A stretch of DNA of 30,329 nt from Firmicutes bacterium CAG:145. GTDB taxonomy: Bacteria > Bacillota > Clostridia > Peptostreptococcales > Anaerovoracaceae. Shown piece by piece: positions 22,634-30,329 of this stretch. The notes beneath the pieces were generated by a model. It saw only the letters and a program-made list of their open reading frames with translations, did not search any database and was not told the DNA's origin. Positions within the stretch are counted from its first letter, which is position 1. Every line of letters starts with the position of its first letter. A program made the translations under genes and the position numbers. The stretch is taken from contig FR882600.1 of assembly GCA_000435715.1 (NCBI GenBank), forward strand, positions 177,259 through 207,587, read 5' to 3'.

Positions 22634-23137
22634 TCATATGCGGACAGGCTTCTGTTCCTCGCCCCCTTTTCCCAGGCGGCAGACAGTATCCTTTCTGCAA
22701 GTTCTGCGTCCGGAAGCCAAAGTTTTACCATCTGTCTCTATATGAGAGAATTCGGTCTCTGCCAAAAGGCCGTTTATATAAGCTCCGTCCATCAGATCAT
22801 CGCTTTTATTTATATATCCCTTAAAAAGAGCTGTTATCTTATCTGTCTGAGGCTTGGTCAGTATCAGTGAAACCGCCAGTATGTATCTGTCCGGATTAAG
22901 TTTTCTGACCTTGATAACTTCCTCTTTAAGTTTTTTATAAAGATCGCCGGAATTCTTATATCTCTTTGTCTGCACCACTACTTTCTCACATTCATCGAAC
23001 CACAAGCCGTCGGCGCCTTCATCTCTGCCGCTCTTAAACGTATGGAGGCGTATATGGTCGCGGTGTTCTATCAGCCGGCAGGCCAGATCCTGAAAATCGC
23101 CCCAGTCTAATCTTTCGTTAAAATCATATTTTCTCAT
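22634..23137 (-). CDS. N-terminal nuclease piece of the broken nSTAND3 gene
   Basis: As read, the 167-codon frame gives the complete Mrr-like nuclease domain (about 1-125), followed after residue 138 by an out-of-frame tail rich in Arg and Lys. AGAAGAG lies directly before the ATG at 23137. A free nuclease domain without its regulatory NTPase would be unusual. The frame break is more likely damage or a sequence error than a designed end. Confidence 0.55.
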   Translation of the reverse strand: MRKYDFNERLDWGDFQDLACRLIEHRDHIRLHTFKSGRDEGADGLWFDECEKVVVQTKRYKNSGDLYKKLKEEVIKVRKLNPDRYILAVSLILTKPQTDKITALFKGYINKSDDLMDGAYINGLLAETEFSHIETDGKTLASGRRTCRKDTVCRLGKGGEEQKPVRI

Positions 23138-23142
23138 CTCTT

Positions 23143-26100
23143 CTACATCCTTATGATCTTTCCGCTGTCCGTAAGATATAAATACGTTTCCTTAACCCTC
23201 TTTCCGGCCGCAGCCTCAAGAGCTCTGCCGTAAATTTCCATCTGTACTTGGTATCTCTGCCTCACTTCATCTTCGCTTCCCCGGCTGTTTCCGGTCTTAT
23301 AATCCACGATGACAAGCCCATCCTCCTCTTCGAAAAAGCAGTCTATTATTCCACGTATTATAGCTCTGCCTCCCTCCTTTTCTGTCATGAAGTTGAACCT
23401 CTTTTCTTTTTCCACGCGGCGGCTTTTAGCTATCCTTCTTCCAAGATCGGATGAGGCGAAATCAGTCAGTTTGCCTGCGTCTACTATCTCTGCTTCTCTC
23501 TCCGTCAAGAGTTCTGACTGAACCATGGATTTCACCAGCTTTTCTATATACGGCTTTCCCTCTCTGTATGCGGCACCTATGTCCATGTGCTCTAATACGC
23601 AATGATATATAGTTCCTCTTGCCATAGACCCTATATCGCTTTCTCCCATCATAAACTTAGGCTGACCCAGATTTTCTATGGCTCTGCGGCCATGGCTGTT
23701 AAGATCGCTTACAGAATATTTGGTTCGTATCTTCAAGTCTTTGGCGTGAGGATATTCAAATGTCATTCTCCTCTCTATCTCATCTGGAATATCGATATCT
23801 CGGCTTTCATCCATAATCTTCAACATTCGGCTTATGCTGCGCCTCCTGCCTTGCGACAGGCCTGAAAGGAGTCTGTCGTTGATTATTTCAGCATCGCCCA
23901 GGGAGGCTATTATCTTGCCTGTCATGGAAAAATAACTGGCGTCTGAAGGCGCAGAGTTTTTTACCTGATCCAGTTCCTTTTGAGCGTTGCCGCATATACC
24001 CAGCAATACCAACCTGTCCATAGCTCTGGTAAGTGCCACGTATAATATACGTTTTTCTTCGTCGGCCTCTTCCCTTCTGAACTTTTCTTTGATCATGTTC
24101 TGAAGCAGAGTCGTCCTGTACCAGCGCGCCTGTGGCTCTATCAGAGGAAATCCTATCCCCAGGTTCTTGTGAAATACGGGAGATTTTCCGGCGGAAGTAT
24201 AATTAAGCCTTCTGCAGAATCCCGCCAAAAGCACCATGGGAAACTCCAAGCCCTTGGACTTATGGACCGTCATTATGCGTATCAGATCGTCCTTTTCGCC
24301 CATCATCTTTACCTGCCCCATCGAAACTTTCTTCTCCTTTACGGCTTCTATGTACCTGATAAATCCGTAAAGGGAGCCGCCCGGCGCTTGTCCGTATGCA
24401 CCGGCTTTATCTGTCAGCGCCCGAAGGTTAGCCTGTCTCTGGCTGCCTGCTGGCATAGCACCCATAGCGATATAAAATCCAGTGTCAAGCATCAGTTTCC
24501 ATATGAGCTTGTCCAGCGGCATTATCTTGCTCAGATCCTGCCACCGGGCGATGGATGAGAGCGCCTCCCGGCACTTTTCGGCAAGGGCGTCGTCCGATCC
24601 TGCTTTGGCATAACCGGAGAAAGCTTCGTAATAAGATCCGTTCTTAAACTCTATACGAATCTTCACCATCTCTTCTATGGAAAACCCCATCATCTCCGAT
24701 CTCATGAGGGTTAAAAGATGTATATCCTGTTTAGGGTTGTCTATGATCTGCAGCGCCGAAAGGAAAGCATTGATCTCCATGGTGTCAAAGAATCCGTCGT
24801 TGTCGTCTATGTATGCCGGCAGATTATTTTCCGTCAATATTTTATAAAAAACATCGCCGTAATTCTTCACGCCTCTCATCAGTATGACTATATCTCTCTT
24901 CTCGAGAGGTCTTTCGCAGCCTTCCTTTCCATCGAATATCAAGGTCCCAAGCGAGTCCTGTATAATAGAGGCTGCGGCGTAGGCCTCTTTCTCCGCCTTC
25001 ATTATATTCTTTAGTTCTTCGTCTATATCCGAATCGTCGTCCCAAGGTACCTGGGTCAGCATCAGCCTTGGTTTTGCCCGGCATCTCTCGCTTCCCGGTG
25101 CCCCCGCGTATAACTTCGCGTTTTGGTCGTAGCCCTCCATTATCTCCTCAAAGATATTATTTATGAAATCTATGACCGGCTTCTTGCTCCTGAAATTTTT
25201 ATTCAGATCTATCTTAATCGAATTATTGCAGGTATCTCGACTGTATAAATCGTATTTTCGCTGAAATATCTCCGGTTCTGCCAGCCTGAACTTGTATATG
25301 CTCTGTTTGATATCGCCTACCATGAACAAGTTATCGTGTCTCTTTATGAGATCGATCAGCGCCTCCTGTATCACGTTGCTGTCCTGATATTCATCGATGA
25401 ATATGTGTTTGAATCTGTCTCGGTAAAACCCTGCCGCCTCTTCATCTTTCAATATCTCATAGGCGTAATGTTCTATGTCTGCAAAATCGGCCAGATTCTT
25501 TTCGGCCTTCTTTCTGCGGTAGATGTTATCATAACGCAGAAGTATCTCCTCCATGTACAAGGCCGGCTCGTAGGTCTTTGCCATCTCTTCTCTCATCTGA
25601 GCGAGGTCTTTTGAAAAATACGATTCCCTGAGATTCTTTACCATCTTCTTCACAGCGTTTCTGTTGTCTGCCGCCGCCTCTTTAAGGGCGTCCGGCTGAG
25701 CGCTTTGAGCAAATATCTTGCTGCTCATGGCGGGAAGCTTGAATTCTGACAAAGCAAGTCTCATATCTTCATATCCTGCTCTCATGTCCTGCTTATCCCT
25801 GCTCTGCGCCTCAGATCGACCTGCCACAGCCTGCAAGATCGAAAGTTCTTCTCTGTCTCTGGCGCAAAGCTCAGACAGAGAAGAAAGATCATTCTCAAGA
25901 GCTATTCTCTCGTTGGCATTTATGAGACTTGAGGCAGAGGCCAGTCTGTCGTCGACCATATGATAAAGAAATTCCGAAGTCTTTCCTCCGTCAAAGTCTG
26001 CCCCGTCCTTCAGCCTCAGGACGCTTTTCCTCATCCATTCAAAAGGCTCGGGCAGACTGCGGATAGTGTTATAGCAGTTGTCTACGATCTCTCTGAATCT

Positions 26101-26631
26101 TTTTTCATCCCGGTCTCCGCTGTAACACTTAAGAAAATAGAAAAACTTCGGATCTCCCTCGTCAAAGAGCTCTGAGAGCAGCTGATCCATAGCCTCTCCT
26201 CTCAGCAGAGTTTCCTGAACGCTGTCGCATATTTTGAAATTAGGCTCAATGCCGATGAGATAAAAATATCTCCTTATGACTTCAAGAGCAAAAGAATGAA
26301 AAGTGCTTATATTGGCAGAGGAGATCAGGTTCATCTGATTTTTCAGAAAAGCCGTGCTGCCTCCGCAGTCCTTATGAACTTTTGACATGCCCTCTGCTGA
26401 CCGGGATGCGGCTTCTCCTATAGCCTTGCGTATCTTCTCTTTCATCTCAGCCGCCGCAGCGTTGGTAAACGTCACGATCAGCATGCGGTCTATAGAACAG
26501 CCTTCTTCCAGTATCAGCCTCTTTATGCGCTCCACAAGGACGGCGGTCTTTCCTGAGCCTGCCGCCGCCGATACCAATATATTTTTTCCTCTCGTCTCGA
26601 TAGCTTCTCTCTGTTCTTTAGTCCAGTTCAT
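23143..26631 (-). CDS. addA: ATP-dependent helicase/nuclease AddA
   Basis: AddA is the helicase-nuclease subunit of AddAB, which resects double-strand DNA ends in Bacillota as RecBCD does in enterobacteria. The 1162-residue protein begins MNWTKEQREAIETRGKNILV. It has UvrD/RecB helicase motifs: Walker A SAAAGSGKTAVLVERI near 21, FIDEYQDSNVIQEAL near 415, VGDIKQSIYKFRLAEP, TVHKSKGLEFPMV, and RILYVALTRAMDRLVL. A C-terminal RecB-type nuclease has GIIDCFFEEEDGLVIVDYKTG and a QMEIYGRALE helix. Length and motifs are complete. The partner addB normally lies directly upstream, but here the upstream gene is an acetyltransferase and addB is not in the window. The broken nSTAND3 gene follows after 5 bases. 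Confidence 0.97.
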   Translation of the reverse strand: MNWTKEQREAIETRGKNILVSAAAGSGKTAVLVERIKRLILEEGCSIDRMLIVTFTNAAAAEMKEKIRKAIGEAASRSAEGMSKVHKDCGGSTAFLKNQMNLISSANISTFHSFALEVIRRYFYLIGIEPNFKICDSVQETLLRGEAMDQLLSELFDEGDPKFFYFLKCYSGDRDEKRFREIVDNCYNTIRSLPEPFEWMRKSVLRLKDGADFDGGKTSEFLYHMVDDRLASASSLINANERIALENDLSSLSELCARDREELSILQAVAGRSEAQSRDKQDMRAGYEDMRLALSEFKLPAMSSKIFAQSAQPDALKEAAADNRNAVKKMVKNLRESYFSKDLAQMREEMAKTYEPALYMEEILLRYDNIYRRKKAEKNLADFADIEHYAYEILKDEEAAGFYRDRFKHIFIDEYQDSNVIQEALIDLIKRHDNLFMVGDIKQSIYKFRLAEPEIFQRKYDLYSRDTCNNSIKIDLNKNFRSKKPVIDFINNIFEEIMEGYDQNAKLYAGAPGSERCRAKPRLMLTQVPWDDDSDIDEELKNIMKAEKEAYAAASIIQDSLGTLIFDGKEGCERPLEKRDIVILMRGVKNYGDVFYKILTENNLPAYIDDNDGFFDTMEINAFLSALQIIDNPKQDIHLLTLMRSEMMGFSIEEMVKIRIEFKNGSYYEAFSGYAKAGSDDALAEKCREALSSIARWQDLSKIMPLDKLIWKLMLDTGFYIAMGAMPAGSQRQANLRALTDKAGAYGQAPGGSLYGFIRYIEAVKEKKVSMGQVKMMGEKDDLIRIMTVHKSKGLEFPMVLLAGFCRRLNYTSAGKSPVFHKNLGIGFPLIEPQARWYRTTLLQNMIKEKFRREEADEEKRILYVALTRAMDRLVLLGICGNAQKELDQVKNSAPSDASYFSMTGKIIASLGDAEIINDRLLSGLSQGRRRSISRMLKIMDESRDIDIPDEIERRMTFEYPHAKDLKIRTKYSVSDLNSHGRRAIENLGQPKFMMGESDIGSMARGTIYHCVLEHMDIGAAYREGKPYIEKLVKSMVQSELLTEREAEIVDAGKLTDFASSDLGRRIAKSRRVEKEKRFNFMTEKEGGRAIIRGIIDCFFEEEDGLVIVDYKTGNSRGSEDEVRQRYQVQMEIYGRALEAAAGKRVKETYLYLTDSGKIIRM

Positions 26632-26659
26632 TTTTCGATTCGTCCTTTATATTTTTCAC

Positions 26660-27103
26660 TTAAACTCTGATGTCTCCTCCTCCGTCTTCCGTGGCCATGC
26701 AGAGAAACTCCCACCCGTAACGTTCATAGAAGTTCTCATGTTCTGTTACGAGATAGATCTTCTCGATCCCTTCCGCCAGAACATCTCTGCATACCTCATC
26801 GAGAAGCTTCCCCGCTATCCCTGTGCGCCTGACTTTTGGACTGACGTAGAGGGAACAGATGTTGGGCGCAAGATCTTTTCTGTCATGAAAATCATTTTCT
26901 ATTACTCCTGCTCCTGCGGCGATGCTGCCGCCTGTAATATATAAATACCAACCTGGCACAGAGGTCTCGCCTCTAAGGCTTTCTTTCATGCTTTCAAGGT
27001 AAGCTGAAACCGGAACTTCTCCCCACTTTTCATGAAACCACAAAGCCGCTTCTCTCATGAGTTTAGGATGTTCCTTTATCCTGATAACTCCCGATTCTTT
27101 CAT
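26660..27103 (-). CDS. GNAT-family N-acetyltransferase
   Basis: The 147-residue protein shows the GNAT fold. The N-terminal part KLMREAALWFHEKWGEVP is common in small clostridial GNATs. AAGAGVIENDF is strand 4, LYVSPKVRRTGIAGKLLDEV is the acetyl-CoA pyrophosphate-binding motif A (R-x-x-G-I/V-A), and IYLVTEHENFYERYGWEF is motif B. The substrate cannot be predicted. AGGAGAG precedes the ATG at 27103. It sits 13 bases after the bile salt hydrolase gene and 28 bases before addA in one continuous minus-strand run. Confidence 0.9.
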   Translation of the reverse strand: MKESGVIRIKEHPKLMREAALWFHEKWGEVPVSAYLESMKESLRGETSVPGWYLYITGGSIAAGAGVIENDFHDRKDLAPNICSLYVSPKVRRTGIAGKLLDEVCRDVLAEGIEKIYLVTEHENFYERYGWEFLCMATEDGGGDIRV

Positions 27104-27116
27104 TTTCTCTCCTGTA

Positions 27117-28097
27117 TCATCTCAAATTGACCGCAGTGATCTGCTGCTTCTGTCTCATAGGAAATCTCACGATTTCCCGGCCGGACAGATCTTCCCCATA
27201 CATATCTACGGCAGTTATACTGCGGTTCTCATAGGTGGTGTAATAGTAGATACCCTTGTCGGCGTTGCAGCAGCTTGAGTACAGAGTTATATCATATATG
27301 TCTCCGCCCAGATCGCAGCAGCCTCGTATAAATTTGACGGAATCTAATATGTGAAAGAACTGGCCTACGCTTTCTTCTTCACTCTCGCCGGAAACAGAGT
27401 TTTTCACGGCAAAAGCCGCCCTGACAAACCGCGACTGAGAAGAAAGATCTCCCGGCAGTCCTATAGCTCCCATTCCGCGGCTGTATGCGGTAAGGGGAAG
27501 ATCAGGCGCAAACTTGTTTACCGGATCCCCTGCCGACAGATGCATATAATTATTCAGCCCCAGCATCTGCGCAGGGAAAGGAGGGTTATTAGTCAAAACG
27601 CATGCCGGATTCTCATATATATCCGCTCCCTCGGCCGTGACTTCCAATACTACGCACCGGCTGCGGTCTGCTATTATCCAGTGCAGTTCAGCCGGAGGCG
27701 TATTGCCGTCGAAAGATATATCCAAAAGGTTAGTCTGCCTGAGGACGCCTCTTGCTTCATCTACTGAAGCGCATTGTCCCAGTATCCAGGGTATGAGTTC
27801 GAACTGAGCCACATTTTTCATATGAGCCTGCTGCGGTCTGTAGACGGCGTTTCCTACAAAATTCAGCCCCGCCATGCACAGGCCCGTCTCATTTACAGCG
27901 TCATAGTAGAGAGCTTGATCTTCCCTCACGCAGGCCGTCCCTATCATGGCATAATGGCAGTCCATCTCTCCCTCTTTTCTGAATCTGAAGGGATAGTTCC
28001 TGGGCGTTATCACGACTTCTTCGCCGTATGATTCCATATGATCGAGATTTCTCCCAAAATAAAAATCCTTTGTTTTATAAGTTATTGCAGTACACAT
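27117..28097 (-). CDS. bsh: Choloylglycine hydrolase (bile salt hydrolase)
   Basis: It hydrolyses the amide bond of glycine- or taurine-conjugated bile acids. The 326-residue protein is an Ntn hydrolase that begins MCTAITYK; removal of Met exposes catalytic Cys2. Other active-site residues are where bile salt hydrolases have them: Arg16 and Asp19 (FGRNLDH), Asn79 (GLCMAGLNF), Asn171 (TNNPPF) and Arg223 (GLPGDLSSQSRFVRAAF). The last motif is a bile salt hydrolase signature and argues against penicillin V acylase, though the two are hard to separate without assay. There is no signal peptide, so it is cytoplasmic. AAAGGAG eight bases before the ATG fixes the start. Its presence suggests a gut habitat. 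Confidence 0.94.
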   Translation of the reverse strand: MCTAITYKTKDFYFGRNLDHMESYGEEVVITPRNYPFRFRKEGEMDCHYAMIGTACVREDQALYYDAVNETGLCMAGLNFVGNAVYRPQQAHMKNVAQFELIPWILGQCASVDEARGVLRQTNLLDISFDGNTPPAELHWIIADRSRCVVLEVTAEGADIYENPACVLTNNPPFPAQMLGLNNYMHLSAGDPVNKFAPDLPLTAYSRGMGAIGLPGDLSSQSRFVRAAFAVKNSVSGESEEESVGQFFHILDSVKFIRGCCDLGGDIYDITLYSSCCNADKGIYYYTTYENRSITAVDMYGEDLSGREIVRFPMRQKQQITAVNLR

Positions 28098-28116
28098 GGT
28101 GATTTCTCCTTTTCTG

Positions 28117-28770
28117 TCAGCCGTTTATCTGCTTCTTGGCCCAGGAAAACAGAGCTTCGGACATTCCTTCAAAATCTGTCGGCCGGCCCTCTCTGAATTT
28201 TGAAAATGTGTATATTATATTTCTGTCTTGAAGACAGACTTTCTCTGCCAGAGAGATCAAATCCGAAGTATATTCTCCTGTATCCGTGAAGCTGACCGCC
28301 CGGATTACGAAAGTGGCCGCTTTATAAAGTCCCTTCAATATATCCAAGCTCTTCTCATACAGCATATTATGGACGCAAGCGTGATATATATTACAGGCTC
28401 CCGACTTTGCGGCCCTTTCTATCGCTTCCAGATCTATCAGGCTGAGGATTTCATCTATGCTCCCTCTAACAGGTATCGTGTCATAGTAAAACTGAAAGAG
28501 ATCTGAAGGCTCCCAGTTAAGCAATTCCTGACGGCCTGAGAGAAAGCCGCACACCAGTTCACGCCGGTCAAGCCTGTCTATAACCCGTTCATACGTCTTA
28601 ATATCAGCTGCATCGAGATGATCCAATATGACTACGGGGTCTATGTCGCTGTCTTCTGTCGCCTCACCTCGTCCATAGCTGCCTTGAAGACCTATAAACA
28701 GCAGTCTGTCCTCGAAGGCTTCTTCTATCGCCGCCGAAAAAGTTTTGACCCATTCTCTTATATCTACCAT
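28117..28770 (-). CDS. Nucleotidyltransferase-domain protein
   Basis: The 217-residue protein has the polymerase-beta-type nucleotidyltransferase signature LQGSYGRGEATEDSDIDPVV near residue 28, with the two metal-binding Asp residues of SDID, followed by an alpha-helical C-terminal region. Such proteins include aminoglycoside nucleotidyltransferases and many of unknown target. The resemblance is to the small stand-alone group, so I name no substrate. The start at 28770 is chosen because GAGGAG lies nine bases upstream and because it comes 4 bases after the GNAT stop. The in-frame ATG at 28848 lies inside that GNAT gene. Cotranscription with the neighbouring genes is likely. Confidence 0.85.
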   Translation of the reverse strand: MVDIREWVKTFSAAIEEAFEDRLLFIGLQGSYGRGEATEDSDIDPVVILDHLDAADIKTYERVIDRLDRRELVCGFLSGRQELLNWEPSDLFQFYYDTIPVRGSIDEILSLIDLEAIERAAKSGACNIYHACVHNMLYEKSLDILKGLYKAATFVIRAVSFTDTGEYTSDLISLAEKVCLQDRNIIYTFSKFREGRPTDFEGMSEALFSWAKKQING

Positions 28771-28774
28771 CTGT

Positions 28775-29272
28775 TCATTCTCCTCTATCCCCGGAGATCT
28801 TCTCGTATGCGATCCTCGGCCGGCCGTCTCTGCCGCAGATAACTCCACATTCAGTAAAGCCGTTCTCTATTATCAGACGCTTCATTATTTCATTATCCCG
28901 GTGAGTGTCGATGCGAAGATGTCCTATTTTCTCTTGGCAAAACGAAACAGCCTCTTTAAGGATTCCCCGGCCCGTGCGATCCTTGGCTATCCTGTGAATA
29001 GTTCCATACAGGCCTTCTGAAAGCCATCGTCCCTCTATGTCTGAATATGTATCGTCCTCTCCTATGATGAAGGCGAACACACCCGTTACTTCTCCCGATT
29101 CTTCTGCGACGTACAGATGATTCTTACCCATATCGTCCCTTACAGTTTCCTCCGAAGGGTAGTTATCTCTCCACTGTGAAGGATTTCCGTTTTCAGCCAT
29201 ATACTTTCTGGCGCTCTCGTATATCTTCAGGATACGTTTTATGTCTTTTTCTTCCGCATATCTGATAAACAT
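28775..29272 (-). CDS. GNAT-family N-acetyltransferase
   Basis: The 165-residue protein begins IRYAEEKDIKRILKIYESAR, a typical GNAT N-terminal strand and helix, with the NGNPSQW segment common in a clostridial subgroup. Acetyl-CoA-binding sequence is seen in TIHRIAKDRTGRGILKEAVS, and motif B in LRIDTHRDNEIMKRLIIENGF. Substrate unknown. It is the first gene of the long minus-strand run through addA. AGGAGG five bases before the ATG and a promoter 29 bases upstream support the start. Confidence 0.92.
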   Translation of the reverse strand: MFIRYAEEKDIKRILKIYESARKYMAENGNPSQWRDNYPSEETVRDDMGKNHLYVAEESGEVTGVFAFIIGEDDTYSDIEGRWLSEGLYGTIHRIAKDRTGRGILKEAVSFCQEKIGHLRIDTHRDNEIMKRLIIENGFTECGVICGRDGRPRIAYEKISGDRGE

Positions 29273-29300
29273 TTCATCCTCCTCTTGTCAAGTTTATTTT

Positions 29301-29331
29301 ATCATAGGACGGCAGTCTTTTCTACCGTCAA
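29301..29331 (-). promoter_or_regulatory. Promoter with internal inverted repeat before the GNAT-bsh-addA run
   Basis: On the minus strand TTGACG (29326-29331) and TATGAT (29301-29306) are 19 bases apart. The spacer holds an inverted repeat, GACGGCAG (29308-29315) with CTACCGTC (29322-29329), which could be an operator. Confidence 0.45.
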
Positions 29332-29723
29332 TCTCAGGAGTCTTGGAGCCTGCGGCTTTATCGGATTTTAACGGTGTTTTTAATCTTTTCGCCGCCCTGC
29401 TGCGTCGTAATCGTCATCTTCCTTGCCGGGCTTTTTGTCTATCCTTTAAGTCTGCCGCCTAAGGAGGCGCAGGGGAAAAGACTCTTTTAATAGGTCTCGG
29501 TTTGTGGTATATTTATCGGTAGATATGACCTTGCGCCGGCCGCCCAGTCTCTACACGAGTGGCCCGGCATTTCATACTTTTGGCGGCGGTTGGCAGCGTT
29601 TGGCTTCGGATGATGATCTCACGCCAAAACCCTGAAAAAGTCTTAGATCTGTCGCAAGCTTAACTTCGATTTAAAGGTACGAAAAAGATCTCTCATGAGG
29701 TCTTCATCCACAAGGAGGCAAAG
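29332..29723 (+). other. Non-coding region ahead of gpmI with promoter and hairpins
   Basis: No gene recognised. An extended -10, TGGTATATT (29505-29513), predicts a leader of about 200 bases. In it lie an 8-bp inverted repeat TTTTGGCG/CGCCAAAA (29578-29585 with 29622-29629) and a 7-bp hairpin AGATCTC-TCAT-GAGGTCT (29686-29703, one G-T pair) close to the gpmI ribosome site. A further GC-rich hairpin with CTGC and GCAG arms lies near 29452-29472. None matched a riboswitch I know. Confidence 0.4.
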
Positions 29724-30329
29724 ATGAAAAAACCTTTTATGCTCATGATATTAGACGGATTCGGTCTCAGCTCAAAGACAACCGGAAACGCTATCGCTGC
29801 GGCCAGCCTGCCTAATATCAATGAAATATTCAAAAAATATCCCTTTACGACTCTAAAGGCCAGCGGCCTTGCAGTAGGTCTTCCCGAAGGACAGATGGGT
29901 AACTCCGAGGTCGGGCATCTGAATATCGGCGCAGGCAGAGTAGTTTATCAAGAACTGACTCGCATAAGCAAGGCTATAGACGATGGCATCTTTAACGGCA
30001 ATACGGCTCTGCTTTCCGCTATAAATCATGCCGGAAGCTGCAAAACGCTTCATATCATGGGGCTGCTTTCCGACGGAGGCGTTCACAGCCACATAGATCA
30101 CATAAAGGCCGTCATACGTCTTTCGGCTTCTCAGGGCGCAAAGCGCATATATGTACATTGTTTCATGGACGGACGAGATGTTCCTCCTACTTCGGGGATA
30201 GAATATATGAAAGACCTGTCGGATTTCGCTGCCGGATTTGCGGGGGTTTCAGTAGGCGTTGTATCGGGAAGATACTACGCTATGGACAGGGATAACAGGT
30301 GGGAAAGAGTACGCTTGGCCTACGACGCT
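29724..30329 (+). CDS. gpmI: 2,3-bisphosphoglycerate-independent phosphoglycerate mutase, N-terminal part (cut by window edge)
   Basis: GpmI interconverts 3- and 2-phosphoglycerate in glycolysis using two Mn2+ ions. The 202 codons present show LMILDGFGLSSKTTGNAI (metal-ligand Asp), GLPEGQMGNSEVGHLNIGAGR (nucleophile Ser in MGNSEVGH), LHIMGLLSDGGVHSHIDH, HCFMDGRDVPPTSG, and SGRYYAMDRDNRW. The C-terminal metal-ligand region lies beyond the window. AAGGAGG five bases before the ATG fixes the start. No other glycolytic gene lies nearby in the window. Confidence 0.96.
   Translation, partial: MKKPFMLMILDGFGLSSKTTGNAIAAASLPNINEIFKKYPFTTLKASGLAVGLPEGQMGNSEVGHLNIGAGRVVYQELTRISKAIDDGIFNGNTALLSAINHAGSCKTLHIMGLLSDGGVHSHIDHIKAVIRLSASQGAKRIYVHCFMDGRDVPPTSGIEYMKDLSDFAAGFAGVSVGVVSGRYYAMDRDNRWERVRLAYDA

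Larger units (their letters stand above)
19794..23137 (-). pseudogene. Mrr-type nuclease-nSTAND3 NTPase, broken by two +1 frameshifts
   Basis: Three overlapping frames form one ancestral protein of about 1113 residues. Frame one (from the ATG at 23137) holds a PD-(D/E)XK/Mrr-like nuclease: TFKSGRDEGADG, then VVVQTKRY, giving Asp43 and Gln56-x-Lys58, and RYILAVSLILTKPQ. Frame two (about 22726-22521) continues KLWLPDAELAERIL to VVVISGEAGMG. Frame three (to 19794) continues the Walker A KTTIAYIL, then Walker B KQVFILDDFWG and a long alpha-helical C-terminus like TPR or HEAT repeats. The frame changes fall at A4 (22723-22726) and at G5 (22521-22525), each cured by removing one base. The length 3344 minus 2 is a whole number of codons. 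Related proteins are STAND conflict NTPases with an N-terminal nuclease effector. It starts 5 bases after addA. Decay or sequencing error are both possible. Confidence 0.85.

Noticed and set aside
29555..29561. Single CGAGTGG before gpmI
   Set aside because: A lone 7-mer without the paired arm at the right distance.

Overview
The window is a compact, moderately AT-rich bacterial chromosome segment that reads like a member of the Clostridia (Bacillota). The signs are strong AGGAGG-type ribosome binding sites, sigma-A promoters, TTG starts, a split two-gene transketolase, an EndoA-type MazF, AddA instead of RecB, an ftsE-ftsX-M23 hydrolase cluster, and hexameric glutamate dehydrogenase. A canonical bile salt hydrolase suggests an animal gut anaerobe. 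The exact genus cannot be read from the sequence.

Layout. 1-3771 (minus): ftsE, ftsX and their coiled-coil M23 hydrolase, then the start of recJ. 3865-5427 (minus): a MinD/CpaE-like protein with a damaged P-loop and a membrane-anchored PrcB-domain protein. 5440-8636 (minus): split transketolase, MazF toxin and the NAD(P)HX repair enzyme NnrD. 8785-10471 (minus): the Mg2+ channel MgtE, behind a leader with a short upstream ORF and a Shine-Dalgarno-sequestering hairpin. 10612-14669 (plus): gdhA, an FAD oxidoreductase and an RsuA/RluB-type pseudouridine synthase. A truncated lipoprotein gene converges on the end of gdhA. 14785-17751 (minus): a complete pantothenate operon panG-panB-panC-panD, with PanG (DUF2520) in place of PanE. 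17752-18967: a 1.2 kb non-coding region with divergent promoters and a tandem array of 43-bp hairpin units. 18968-19783 (plus): a DUF368 undecaprenyl-phosphate translocase. 19794-29331 (minus): a tightly packed run of GNAT, nucleotidyltransferase, bile salt hydrolase, GNAT, addA, and a large Mrr nuclease-nSTAND3 NTPase gene broken by two single-base frameshifts. 29724-end (plus): the start of gpmI.

The most unusual element is the hairpin array at 18289-18665. Its units keep fixed lengths (8-nt arm, 21-nt loop, 7-nt arm, 7-nt linker) while the loop and linker sequences vary. One unit carries a compensatory arm change, which argues for selection on the hairpin. Other points for a second look are the mgtE leader with its Asp/Pro-containing uORF, the twice-frameshifted defence-type NTPase behind addA, and several leaders or terminators that overlap ribosome binding sites. 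No tRNA, rRNA, insertion sequence or CRISPR array was recognised.
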